Below are positions 1-8,357 of a stretch of 46,175 nucleotides of DNA, one piece after another. Positions within the stretch are counted from its first letter, which is position 1; each line of letters begins with the position of its first letter. A model generated the notes under the pieces. The model saw nothing but the letters and a program-made list of their open reading frames with translations. It was not told the origin of the DNA and did no database searches. Position numbers and translations under genes: made by a program. The stretch is from NCBI GenBank assembly GCA_934309345.1, contig CAKRDD010000026.1, forward strand, positions 1 through 46,175, in the 5' to 3' direction. Source of the stretch: an uncultured Mediterraneibacter sp. (GTDB lineage: Bacteria > Bacillota > Clostridia > Lachnospirales > Lachnospiraceae).

Positions 1-8
1 ACAAAAAA

Positions 9-79
9 AGCGGGTGATGGGAATCGAACCCACGTATCCAGCTTGGAAGGCTGGTGTTCTACCATTGAACTACACCCGC
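9..79 (-). tRNA. tRNA-Gly (anticodon TCC)
   Basis: Read on the minus strand, a complete cloverleaf is present. A 7-bp acceptor stem pairs GCGGGTG with CACCCGC. The D arm contains GTTCAATGGTAGAAC, the anticodon loop is CTTCCAA, and the T arm contains GGTTCGATTCC. The anticodon TCC reads glycine codons GGA/GGG. No CCA is encoded; the discriminator T runs directly into a T tract that probably ends transcription at the window's left edge. Confidence 0.97.
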
Positions 80-188
80 GTGTCTTGTGTTATCTCTGAC
101 ACGAGTTATATCTTATCATACGTGCCAGAGATATGCAAGCACAAATTTAAATTTTTCTAAGTTTTTTAGGTTTTTCGTATCTACCTTA

Positions 189-1358
189 TTACAATTTTTG
201 CAATTCCATCAATTTCTTTCTTAATATTATAATTTCCTCTTCTGCTTTATCAGCTCGTTGTTTTTCTTCTTCCGCTCTTTGCTTTTCTTCTTCCACCCTC
301 TGTTTTTCTTCTTCCACCCTCTGTTTTTCTTCTTCTATCTTCTGCTTCTCTTCTTCTAATTCTCTTGCAATGTTCTCCTTCGCTTGAGCCACTTGTTCAG
401 CTACTTTCTCTGCCACTTGTTCTTCAACCTGTTTTGCAACACTTGCCTTTACTTGTGCCAATTCCTCTTCCATCTCGTCAATCATCAACTTTACTGTATT
501 ACGATCCAAAATCTCAAGTTCTTTCGAAAACATCTCCATCATTCCTTCCATATTAAGACAGAGTGTATAGATTTCTTCATAAATCTTCTGAAAATCCGAA
601 TTCTGATTCAAAAGTTTAATAATCATCTCCGGATCATCCTGACTAAGAAATACGAGCCACTCTTCCAATCTGTTTTTTATCTTTCTGTTTTCATTTTGAA
701 TGATGTCACTAAAAATGTCAAGACATATAAAAGTGTATTCTTGCAGTAAATTCACTTCTACACCTGTATCACTTTTTTGTTCGCAATGATGAATATATAT
801 TTCTTTCGAAAACCTGCGAAAATCAGCACTGCTCTTTTCAAATAATACGATTGTATAAACTTTCTGAATTCTCTTATATGTAAATGAATTTCCTAATTCT
901 GCGCGCACTCGTTTATACTGTCGTAACAATAAATCGGAAGAATAACAGGCACTTCTCTGTCCCGGAAATAAATATCCCATCTTTTGTACTTCAACATTTG
1001 CTATACTACCATCTTCAAACTGAACAACAATGTCCATAATCAATAAGGAGCTCTCTGCTGCAATACGCGCCGATTCATTCGGAAGTACTTTTAAGATTCT
1101 AATTTTTCTTCCCAATATTTCTGATAGAAAATCATTTAACCTTTCAGGTCTGGTGTCTGGATTCATAATGACCTTAAAATAGGTATCATAGAGAAGTTTT
1201 ACGCCTTTTACACCAGTGCAAATGTCAAGATATTCCTGTTGGTATTTTTCTTCCCAACCACAAAATGTCTTCCACATTTCCGGGCTATTCCGAATTTCTT
1301 CAAGCACTTGTCCTTTGGTTCTGATCATTGGGAAATAGTTTTGTAATTTGTTTTTCAT
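189..1358 (-). CDS. Rpn family PD-(D/E)XK nuclease / putative transposase-like protein with coiled-coil tail
   Basis: The 389-residue protein matches the Rpn (recombination-promoting nuclease, formerly 'PD-(D/E)XK nuclease family transposase') type. A nuclease core follows a short N-terminal region, with Asp109 in LLIMDIVV and Glu123-Val-Gln125 in NVEVQK as the likely D...E-x-Q catalytic motif. Family members promote RecA-independent recombination or act in phage defence; which applies here is unknown. Residues about 295-389 are a long charged coiled coil built on EEEKQR heptads. No good ribosome site precedes the ATG at 1358. A 9-bp inverted repeat sits just upstream. It is a stand-alone gene between a tRNA and the purine operon, typical of the scattered multicopy Rpn genes in Lachnospiraceae. 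Family assignment is fairly firm; function is inference. Confidence 0.8.
   Translation of the reverse strand: MKNKLQNYFPMIRTKGQVLEEIRNSPEMWKTFCGWEEKYQQEYLDICTGVKGVKLLYDTYFKVIMNPDTRPERLNDFLSEILGRKIRILKVLPNESARIAAESSLLIMDIVVQFEDGSIANVEVQKMGYLFPGQRSACYSSDLLLRQYKRVRAELGNSFTYKRIQKVYTIVLFEKSSADFRRFSKEIYIHHCEQKSDTGVEVNLLQEYTFICLDIFSDIIQNENRKIKNRLEEWLVFLSQDDPEMIIKLLNQNSDFQKIYEEIYTLCLNMEGMMEMFSKELEILDRNTVKLMIDEMEEELAQVKASVAKQVEEQVAEKVAEQVAQAKENIARELEEEKQKIEEEKQRVEEEKQRVEEEKQRAEEEKQRADKAEEEIIILRKKLMELQKL
260..363. repeat. 21-bp tandem repeat inside the Rpn gene
   Basis: Five imperfect 21-bp units (260-280, 281-301, 302-322, 323-343, 344-363) encode the EEEKQR-type heptads of the coiled coil. The unit length is in frame, so gain or loss of units would change tail length without breaking the gene. 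Confidence 0.8.
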
Positions 1359-1359
1359 C

Positions 1360-1389
1360 GTTTATTTTGATGCAATGTTTAAAATAAAC
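1360..1389. repeat. Inverted repeat upstream of the Rpn gene
   Basis: GTTTATTTT (1360-1368) and AAAATAAAC (1381-1389) form perfect 9-bp arms around a 12-base spacer, starting one base upstream of the Rpn start codon. It could be an mRNA hairpin that hides the weak ribosome site or a protein-binding palindrome. Its role is unknown. Confidence 0.5.
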
Positions 1390-1702
1390 CAATCCTCTTA
1401 CCTGTCCAACACCAACTTCATGAATTGGTATGTTCTCAGAATATCCCAGTCCACTTTTAATTGCAATGTGTTTCTTGTTTATAACTCATCTTTTTTGTTG
1501 ATAACCTGTGGATAACTTCACAGATCATCATTTTCTCAATTTCAACTGTCATTTTCACCAAATAAACGTTATAATATTATTAATTTATAGTCATTTTTTG
1601 TCCAAAACGCCATAATTCAAAAAAGCGGAGAAAAGATGTCACATGGCCTTTTAATGCGTCTGCTTTTCTCTCTATAATGAATAAAAAGGAGGAGGAAGAT
1701 TC
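1390..1702. other. Intergenic region between the divergent Rpn gene and the purine operon
   Basis: About 310 AT-rich bases without a credible gene. It holds one perfect DnaA-box-like 9-mer (TGTGGATAA, 1507-1515) and a TATAAT at 1673-1678 that could be the -10 of the crp-xdh operon. No good -35 is visible at the right distance, which would fit an activator-dependent promoter. The ribosome site GGAGGAGG (about 1688-1695) precedes the GTG start at 1703. Confidence 0.4.
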
Positions 1703-2404
1703 GTGGATTTATTTAAAAGCTTACCACTTAAAAAGCAGGAATATATGAACCGGCTTTTCAGAAACTGTACGGAAGAAGTCAAGTATTACATGTCCGTGAT
1801 CGATGTGGAAGCTGACCAGACTTTTATCAAAGCCGGAGAAGAATGCAAGTACATATACATCATTTTATCAGGGAAAGTAACCGGAGTCGAATGGCCGATG
1901 CATGAGAAATCTTATTTCTTTAAGGACTTTGGACCAGGTGACTTCTTTGGTGAGATTGAATGTTTTGCCAGACTTCCAAGATACCGGATCAGCATTCTGT
2001 CTTCAACGAAATGTCGGCTGCTTGCTATCCCATCTGTTTATTATATGGAGTGGATGCATATGGATGTTGATGCACTGTTCATGAGAACACAGGAAAATAT
2101 CAGTCGCCTCGTTCTGCAAACTGCGGAAGCCAGGAAATATTTGTTTATGGAAGGAAAAGACCGATTGATGGTTCATCTGGTCCGTAAATACGAACAAAAG
2201 ATCCCGGCTCCGGAGATTCTGGTACTTAACCAGACACGGGCGCGTATTTCCGAAGAAGTGGGGATTTCTATTAAGACTCTGGACAGAAACATCAGAAAGC
2301 TGGAAGAGATGAATCTTCTGAAACTGAATAAAGGAAAAATCGTAATTACCAAAGCCCAATATCTTCAGATGAAACAGGATATTGATTTTTATGTAAACGG
2401 TTGA
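1703..2404 (+). CDS. Crp/Fnr family transcriptional regulator
   Basis: This 233-residue protein has an N-terminal cyclic-nucleotide-binding-type beta-barrel (about 20-130; FGPGDFFGEIE is the recognisable turn) and a C-terminal winged helix (about 170-225; ARISEEVGISIKTLDRNIRKL). There is no Cys cluster like that of Fnr, so it is not an obvious oxygen-sensing Fe-S protein. The start is GTG, chosen because GGAGGAGG lies 8 bases upstream. It sits 29 bases ahead of xdhA on the same strand, so it is probably the local regulator of the purine operon, sensing a purine, redox state or another small molecule. The effector cannot be read from sequence. Confidence 0.85.
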   Translation: MDLFKSLPLKKQEYMNRLFRNCTEEVKYYMSVIDVEADQTFIKAGEECKYIYIILSGKVTGVEWPMHEKSYFFKDFGPGDFFGEIECFARLPRYRISILSSTKCRLLAIPSVYYMEWMHMDVDALFMRTQENISRLVLQTAEARKYLFMEGKDRLMVHLVRKYEQKIPAPEILVLNQTRARISEEVGISIKTLDRNIRKLEEMNLLKLNKGKIVITKAQYLQMKQDIDFYVNG

Positions 2405-2433
2405 TCCAAACTTATGTTTAAGGAGGGGATAAG

Positions 2434-4743
2434 ATGTATGTAGGAAAAAAAGTTACTCGTGTAGATGCCTACGATAAAGTAATTGGACGTACAAGATACA
2501 CCGATGATCTCTGTGACAAGAGTGCCTATATTGCACGTATTTTACACTCTACTATTGCTAACGGACGTGTTCTTTCTATTGACACATCTGAAGCTGAGAA
2601 GATACCTGGAGTTGTAAAAGTATTTACCTGTTTTGATTTAAAGGAGAAGCATTATTTTCCAACTGCCGGACATCCATGGTCCACAGATGAATCACATCAG
2701 GATGTTGCCGATCGTCTTGTACTTACAGACCGCGTCAGATTTTATGGGGATGATATCGCCGCGGTCGTAGCAGAGGATGAGGTTTCCGCTGCACAGGCAC
2801 TTCGTGCGATCAAAGTAGAATATGAAAAATATCCATTTGTTCTGGATGTTCTGGATGCTATGAAAGAGGATGCTCCTCAGCTTCATGAAAAATATCCGAA
2901 CAATATTCTCAAACATACAACAATCAACAAAGGAAATTATGAAGAAGCGATCAAAGAACCGGGACTGATCAAAGTAGAAGGCTGGTATAGCACACCAACT
3001 GTTCAGCACTGTCATATTGAGAACTTCATCTGCTACGCTGAGATGGAAGGAGACCGCATCAAGGTTGTAAGTTCTACTCAGATTCCTCATATTGTACGCC
3101 GGGTTGTCGGTCAGGCACTCGGAGTTGAATGGGGTAAGATCCGTGTCATTAAGCCTTACATCGGCGGTGGTTTCGGAAATAAGCAGGATGTTTTGTATGA
3201 GCCACTTTGTGCATGGCTGTCCATGCAGCTTCACGGACACCTTGTGAAACTTGATGTACCAAGAGAGGAAACATTTGTTTCTACCCGTGTACGTCATGCC
3301 ATTAAGAGCCACATCATTTCATGGGTTCGTCCGGATGGAACATTTGCTGCAAGAAAGCTGGAAGCATTTTCCAATCAGGGTGCTTATGCCTCCCATGGTC
3401 ACAGTATCTGTGCAAAAGGTGTCGGCGCATTCCCACAGCTTTATCCTTGTGATAACGTAGAGGCTGATGCTTATACAATATTCACAAACAAATCCGTTGC
3501 CGGTGCGATGCGTGGTTACGGAATTCCGCAGGCAATGTGGGCTGTAGAATGCCATACAGAAGACATTTGTGCAAAACTTAACATGGATCCACTTGAATTC
3601 CGCCGCAAGAACCTGATGCCGGTCGGATACATGGATGCATTTTCCAAAAATGAATTATACAGCGACACTTTCAACCAGTGTCTTGACAAAGGAATCGAAG
3701 TCACTGACTACCTTCGTAAATACAAAGAATACCAGAACCAGACAGGAGATATCCGCAAAGGTATCGGTATGGCAGTCTTCTGGTACAACACAGCTGTATG
3801 GCCGATCTCACTTGAGACATCTTCCTGCCGTATGGTATTAAACCAGGATGGTTCTCTTCAGGTTCAGCTTGGTGAGACAGAGATTGGACAGGGTGCTGAT
3901 ACTGCATATTCACAGATGACTGCAGATATTCTTGGTGTTCCACTTGAAGCTGTACACGTTGTTTCCTGTCAGGATACAGACGTTACTCCATTCGGAACAG
4001 GTGCTTACGCATCCCGCCAGACTTATACAGCCGGATACTCAATCCGCCAGACAGCACTGCTTCTGAAAGAGCGCATTTTGAAATATGCACATGAACTGAC
4101 AAGAATGCCTGAATACAACCTGGATATCATTGATGGACAGATTGTACGTATCACAGACAACCGTGTTCTGATGTCTCTTGGAGATCTTTCAACAGAAGCA
4201 CTTTACAGCCTTTCTCACAGCCAGCACCTGTCTGCTGAAAGTACAGCGCAGATCAAGTCAAATGCCTACTCCTTCGGATGTACATTCGCAGAAGTTGAAG
4301 TTGATATCCCGATGTGTAAGGTAAAACTGCTTGATATCGTCAATGTACATGACGCCGGCACACTGATCAACCCGGCACTTGCTGAAGCCCAGGTACACGG
4401 TGGTATGAGTATGGGAATCGGATTCGGACTTTCTGAAAACCTGCTCTTTGATCCGAAGACCGGAAGAGCATTAAATGATAACTTGCTCGATTACAAGTTA
4501 TCCACATTTATGGATCACCCGAGACTGCGCGCTTATTTCGTAGAAAATGCGGAACCTACAAGTGCGTTCGGAACAAAATCTCTTGGCGAGCCACCGACAT
4601 GTTCCATTGCACCTGCAATCCGTAATGCAGTTTATCAGGCAACAGGCGTCCATGTAAATGACGCACCAGTGAATCCACACCATCTGTTCCGCAGTATGAA
4701 GGAACAACATATGTTTGAGGAAGGAGGAGAAGCAAATGTATGA
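2434..4743 (+). CDS. xdhA: Xanthine dehydrogenase, molybdenum-binding subunit XdhA
   Basis: This 769-residue protein is the Mo-cofactor catalytic subunit of a three-subunit xanthine dehydrogenase (xanthine + H2O + NAD+ to urate + NADH), a cytoplasmic enzyme. It resembles E. coli XdhA throughout, not the large fused eukaryotic enzyme. Visible motifs are IGGGFGNKQD (243-252), AGAMRGYGIPQ (356-366, with the substrate-contacting Arg360) and LGEPPT with the likely catalytic Glu719. Gln replaces the Glu of the animal enzyme in the GGFG-x-K-x motif, as in the XdhA type. A strong AGGAGGGG ribosome site precedes the ATG. The gene overlaps xdhB by 8 bp. The neighbouring xanthine permease supports a purine substrate; hypoxanthine could also be used. 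Confidence 0.93.
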   Translation: MYVGKKVTRVDAYDKVIGRTRYTDDLCDKSAYIARILHSTIANGRVLSIDTSEAEKIPGVVKVFTCFDLKEKHYFPTAGHPWSTDESHQDVADRLVLTDRVRFYGDDIAAVVAEDEVSAAQALRAIKVEYEKYPFVLDVLDAMKEDAPQLHEKYPNNILKHTTINKGNYEEAIKEPGLIKVEGWYSTPTVQHCHIENFICYAEMEGDRIKVVSSTQIPHIVRRVVGQALGVEWGKIRVIKPYIGGGFGNKQDVLYEPLCAWLSMQLHGHLVKLDVPREETFVSTRVRHAIKSHIISWVRPDGTFAARKLEAFSNQGAYASHGHSICAKGVGAFPQLYPCDNVEADAYTIFTNKSVAGAMRGYGIPQAMWAVECHTEDICAKLNMDPLEFRRKNLMPVGYMDAFSKNELYSDTFNQCLDKGIEVTDYLRKYKEYQNQTGDIRKGIGMAVFWYNTAVWPISLETSSCRMVLNQDGSLQVQLGETEIGQGADTAYSQMTADILGVPLEAVHVVSCQDTDVTPFGTGAYASRQTYTAGYSIRQTALLLKERILKYAHELTRMPEYNLDIIDGQIVRITDNRVLMSLGDLSTEALYSLSHSQHLSAESTAQIKSNAYSFGCTFAEVEVDIPMCKVKLLDIVNVHDAGTLINPALAEAQVHGGMSMGIGFGLSENLLFDPKTGRALNDNLLDYKLSTFMDHPRLRAYFVENAEPTSAFGTKSLGEPPTCSIAPAIRNAVYQATGVHVNDAPVNPHHLFRSMKEQHMFEEGGEANV

Positions 4744-5623
4744 TCTTAAAGCACTTTATGAAGCTGAAAGCGTAGCTCATGCGATACAGCTTTTACAGGA
4801 ACATCCGGAAGCACAGATCATTGCCGGCGGAAGTGACGTTCTTGTACAGATGCGTGAAGGCCGTCGTGCAGGAAAAGAACTTGTAAGCATTTATAGACTT
4901 GATGAAATGAGAGGCATATCTTACGAAGAAGACGGTGCGATCCGCATTGGCTCTCTGACCAGCTTCTCTCATATTACAAAGGATCCGATCATCCAGAAGC
5001 ATATCAACGTACTTGGGGAAGCTGTTGATATGGTTGGTGGACCACAGATCCGTAACATCGGAACAATCGGAGGAAATACATGTAATGGTGTTACATCCGC
5101 TGATTCCGCTTCAACACTTCATGCATGGAATGCAATTGTTGAGATCACAGGACCGGACGGAGTTCGCAGAATCCCGATCCATGACTTCTATATTAAAGCA
5201 GGAGTCGTTGATCTGAAACCGGCAGAGATTCAGACAGCAATCATTATTCCAAAAGAAGCATACGAAGGCTACCACGGACATTACATTAAATACGCAATGC
5301 GTAATGCAATGGATATCGCAACAACAGGATGTTCTGTAAATGTAAAACTCTCTGAAGATAAGAAGACGATCGAGGATGTCAGAATTGCTTACGGAGTTGC
5401 AGGACCTGTTCCGATGCGTGCACCTTCTGCTGAGGCAAAAGCAAAAGGCAAACCGCTTACAAAAGCTGTTGTTCATGAATTTGGTCAGGCTGTTCTGGAA
5501 GATATCAATCCACGTGACAGCTGGAGAGCATCCAAGGCATTCCGTCAGCACATCGCTACTGTTCTTGCAGAGCGTGCACTGACAGAATCTATCAGATTGG
5601 CAGGAGGTGTGATCGATGAATAA
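4736..5623 (+). CDS. xdhB: Xanthine dehydrogenase, FAD-binding subunit XdhB
   Basis: This 295-residue protein is the FAD subunit of the CO dehydrogenase/xanthine dehydrogenase flavoprotein family. Both flavin-binding loops are visible: AGGSDV (30-35) and GGPQIRNIGTIGGN (101-114). It passes electrons from the Fe-S subunit to NAD+. A longer reading from a TTG at 4715 is possible, but that would place the AAGGAGGAG ribosome site inside the gene, so the ATG at 4736 is chosen. It overlaps xdhA by 8 bp and xdhC by 8 bp, an arrangement typical of translational coupling and equal subunit output. Confidence 0.92.
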   Translation: MYDLKALYEAESVAHAIQLLQEHPEAQIIAGGSDVLVQMREGRRAGKELVSIYRLDEMRGISYEEDGAIRIGSLTSFSHITKDPIIQKHINVLGEAVDMVGGPQIRNIGTIGGNTCNGVTSADSASTLHAWNAIVEITGPDGVRRIPIHDFYIKAGVVDLKPAEIQTAIIIPKEAYEGYHGHYIKYAMRNAMDIATTGCSVNVKLSEDKKTIEDVRIAYGVAGPVPMRAPSAEAKAKGKPLTKAVVHEFGQAVLEDINPRDSWRASKAFRQHIATVLAERALTESIRLAGGVIDE

Positions 5624-6122
5624 ACAGTACAAATTACTTACCTGCACAATCAACGGTAAGAAAGTTGAGAAAATGATCGATGTCCGTGCATCACTTACAG
5701 ATGTTTTAAGAGATGACTTCCGTCTGACCAGTGTAAAGAAAGGCTGCGAAGTTGGAGAATGTGGAGCATGCAATGTAATCATTGATGGGGAATGCTTCAA
5801 CTCCTGTATCTATCTCGGTGTATGGGCTGAGGGAAAAGAAATCCTTACTCTTGAAGGTCTCGCCGGACCGAATGGCGAGTTATCCGATATTCAGCAGGCA
5901 TTTATTGATGAAGCAGCTGTTCAGTGTGGCTTCTGTACACCTGGATTCATCATGAGTGCAACTGAACTTTTAAATGCCGGCAAAGAATTCTCAGATGATG
6001 AGATCCGTAAAATGATGTCCGGTCACCTGTGCCGCTGCACAGGTTATGAAAACATTTTCCGTGCTGTCAAGAAGACAATGCTTCGCAGACTCGGAAAGAA
6101 TGAAGAAGCAGACGCTGTCTAA
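5616..6122 (+). CDS. xdhC: Xanthine dehydrogenase, [2Fe-2S] subunit XdhC
   Basis: This 168-residue protein carries the two [2Fe-2S] clusters that relay electrons from the Mo centre to FAD. The plant-ferredoxin-type cluster has Cys44, Cys49, Cys52 and Cys64 (GCEVGECGAC...C). The C-terminal helical cluster has Cys104, Cys107, Cys139 and Cys141 (CGFCTPG and CRCTGY). All eight ligands are present and length is normal, so the enzyme should be complete. The name follows the E. coli xdhABC order; in other species xdhC names a maturation factor, which this is not. Confidence 0.93.
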   Translation: MNKQYKLLTCTINGKKVEKMIDVRASLTDVLRDDFRLTSVKKGCEVGECGACNVIIDGECFNSCIYLGVWAEGKEILTLEGLAGPNGELSDIQQAFIDEAAVQCGFCTPGFIMSATELLNAGKEFSDDEIRKMMSGHLCRCTGYENIFRAVKKTMLRRLGKNEEADAV

Positions 6123-6152
6123 AAGTAAATTAGAAAGAACGGGTATGTAAAT

Positions 6153-7562
6153 ATGAAAGATAAAGAACGAAATATCACAACCGTCAGCGAAGAAAATATC
6201 TATGTCCTGAACGGCCGCGTACCACTTGGGAAAGCGATTCCTTTTGGCTTACAGCATGTATTAGCCATGTTTGTAGCCAACCTTGCACCTGTATTAATCG
6301 TCTGCAGTGCCGCTCTTGTCAGAGGCACCGGTGACCATCTGACCGCTGTTGAAATCACTCGACTTCTTCAGTGTGCCATGTTCGTAGCCGGAATCGGTAC
6401 TTGTTTACAGCTCTACCCTGTATGGAAGATCGGTTCTAAACTACCGATCGTTATGGGTGTCAGCTTCACCTTCCTCGGAAGTCTTCTGATGATCTGTACA
6501 AACCCTGATCTCGGATATGAAGGTATGGTTGGTGCCGTTATCCTTGGTGGTATCTTCGAGGGAGTTGTTGGTTTAAGTGCCCAGTATTGGAAGAAATATT
6601 TAACACCGGTTGTATCCAGCTGTGTTGTTATCGCGATCGGACTTTCCCTTCTCCCGGTTGGAATGAATTCCTGGGGCGGTGGAAGCGGTTCCGAATCATT
6701 TGGATCCTGGTATCACCTTTTTGTAGGTCTTGTGACACTGATTGTCTGTCTGGTTTCAAGATATTTACTGCATGGTGTATACAAAAACCTGAATATCCTT
6801 GTTGGATTGATCTTCGGTTACATCCTTTCCGCAATCTTTACTGTTGCTGGTATTGCTCCAATGATTGATTTTTCCGGAATCAGCAAAACAATCAGTGAAA
6901 TCGGATTTTTCAGCCTTCCAAGACTTGTCTTCTTCACCGGTCATACACCGGTATTTGACATCGGAGCATTCTTTACAATTGCGATTGTCTTCCTGGTTTC
7001 TGCCGCTGAGACAACAGGAGCTACAACTGCCGTATGTAAAGGATCTTTAGATCGTGACATTAAGATTGAAGAGCTGCAGGGATCTCTTGCAGTTGACGGA
7101 TTCTCCAGTACGATTTCCGGATGCTTCGGATGTCTGCCACTGACTTCTTTCAGCCAGAATGTCGGACTTGTAACTATGACTGGCGTAATCAACCGATTCA
7201 CGATCCTTATGGGAGCTTTGATCCTGATTCTGGCATCTCTGTTCCCGCCGCTTGGAGCTTTCTTTAACTCCCTGCCACAGTCAGTACTTGGCGGATGTAC
7301 TGTTATGATGTTTGGTTCTATCCTGTACGAAGGAATCAAGATGCTCAAAGACTGTGAGTTCAATGACCGCACAATGATCATTGTATCTCTCGCTTTCTGC
7401 GTCGGTGTTGGTCTTACACAAACAGATGCGAACTTCTTCAGCGCTTTCCCACAGGCTGTGGGAGATATCTTCAACGGAAATGCTGTTGCAGGCGTGTTCG
7501 TAGTATCACTGCTGCTCAGTCTGATCCTGCCGAAAGATAAAAGTAAAAAAGTAGAAGAATAA
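6153..7562 (+). CDS. NCS2 family purine permease, probably xanthine:cation symporter
   Basis: This 469-residue polytopic membrane protein has the hallmarks of the nucleobase-cation symporter-2 family. They include the TM1 GLQH motif (His35), the conserved Glu of TM8 (Glu286 in AAETTGAT) and the substrate-site motif SQNVG (334-338). Family members of this subtype (PbuX, XanP/XanQ, UacT) carry xanthine or urate. It starts 30 bases after xdhC and ends before a strong terminator, so it is the last gene of the regulator-xdh operon and would bring in the purine that XdhABC oxidises. Urate rather than xanthine remains possible. Confidence 0.88.
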   Translation: MKDKERNITTVSEENIYVLNGRVPLGKAIPFGLQHVLAMFVANLAPVLIVCSAALVRGTGDHLTAVEITRLLQCAMFVAGIGTCLQLYPVWKIGSKLPIVMGVSFTFLGSLLMICTNPDLGYEGMVGAVILGGIFEGVVGLSAQYWKKYLTPVVSSCVVIAIGLSLLPVGMNSWGGGSGSESFGSWYHLFVGLVTLIVCLVSRYLLHGVYKNLNILVGLIFGYILSAIFTVAGIAPMIDFSGISKTISEIGFFSLPRLVFFTGHTPVFDIGAFFTIAIVFLVSAAETTGATTAVCKGSLDRDIKIEELQGSLAVDGFSSTISGCFGCLPLTSFSQNVGLVTMTGVINRFTILMGALILILASLFPPLGAFFNSLPQSVLGGCTVMMFGSILYEGIKMLKDCEFNDRTMIIVSLAFCVGVGLTQTDANFFSAFPQAVGDIFNGNAVAGVFVVSLLLSLILPKDKSKKVEE

Positions 7563-7584
7563 AAGAATAAAAAGAAGCTATAGG

Positions 7585-7628
7585 AGGAATTGTTACTATC
7601 ATGGCAGTGTAGTAACAATTCCTTTTTT
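7585..7628 (+). terminator. Rho-independent terminator of the purine operon
   Basis: Perfect 14-bp arms AGGAATTGTTACTA (7585-7598) and TAGTAACAATTCCT (7610-7623) are followed by a T run. It lies between convergent genes and may also stop the opposite-strand eda transcript, though the T tract there is displaced. Confidence 0.9.
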
Positions 7629-7703
7629 ACAGCTTCCAAGAGTTGATCTACGATTAATTTTACTTATATTCTTTTAGGGTTTCACTTAATATGGTTTTCT
7701 GAC

Positions 7704-8339
7704 TTATTTTCTTACTGCGTCTGCGATTGCTTTTGCTTCTTTTGTCAGCTTGCAGACCTCATCAAACTTTCCTTCTTTTAAAAGGTTTCCTTTTACCATC
7801 CAACTTCCGCCACAGCAAAGGATCTTATCAAATGCCAGATAATCTTTTAAGTTCTCTGGATTGATTCCACCTGTCGGCATGAATCTGAGCTGATGATACG
7901 GAGCAGCCATTGCCTTGATCATCGGAAGTCCTCCTGCCTGTTCTGCCGGGAAGAACTTCACAACTTCCATTCCGCGTTTTACTGCCTGTGCTACTTCTGA
8001 AGGTGTTGCACATCCCGGTAAGATTGGAATTTCTCTTGCAAGACAATAATCTACGATCTCCGGATCAAATCCCGGGCTTACAATGAATTTTGCTCCTGCT
8101 TCAACAGCTTCATTTACCTGGACTGTTGTCAGAACGGTTCCTGCTCCGACAAGCATCTCCGGGTAAGCTTCTGTCATCTGACGGATTGCTTCCGCTGCCG
8201 CCTCTGTACGGAATGTCACTTCTGCACAAGGAAGTCCTCCTTCAACAAGAGCTTTCGCAAGCGGAAGTGCATCTTTCACATCTTCAATCACTACAACCGG
8301 TACTACACCAAGTTCCTGAAATTTTTCATTTATATTCAT
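7704..8339 (-). CDS. eda: KDPG / KHG aldolase
   Basis: This 211-residue class I aldolase cleaves 2-keto-3-deoxy-6-phosphogluconate to pyruvate and glyceraldehyde-3-phosphate (and often 4-hydroxy-2-oxoglutarate to pyruvate and glyoxylate). The family motifs are clear: CAEVTFRTEAA with the catalytic Glu, GAGTVLT, the Schiff-base Lys in VVKFFPAEQAGG, and the phosphate loop MPTGGI. Length is standard. GAGGAAGAG precedes the ATG. It is the last gene of the sugar-acid operon, 18 bases after the KDG kinase, and supplies its final step. Confidence 0.93.
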   Translation of the reverse strand: MNINEKFQELGVVPVVVIEDVKDALPLAKALVEGGLPCAEVTFRTEAAAEAIRQMTEAYPEMLVGAGTVLTTVQVNEAVEAGAKFIVSPGFDPEIVDYCLAREIPILPGCATPSEVAQAVKRGMEVVKFFPAEQAGGLPMIKAMAAPYHQLRFMPTGGINPENLKDYLAFDKILCCGGSWMVKGNLLKEGKFDEVCKLTKEAKAIADAVRK

Positions 8340-8357
8340 CTTAACTCTTCCTCGCTT

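Noticed and set aside
1490..1520. DnaA-box-like sequence as a replication origin
   Set aside because: Only one perfect box (TGTGGATAA), no cluster, no dnaA or dnaN nearby.
5111..5800. 229-codon open frame on the minus strand
   Set aside because: Antisense to xdhB/xdhC, with no promoter, ribosome site or domain.
6941..7639. 232-codon open frame on the minus strand
   Set aside because: Antisense to the purine permease and crosses its terminator hairpin.
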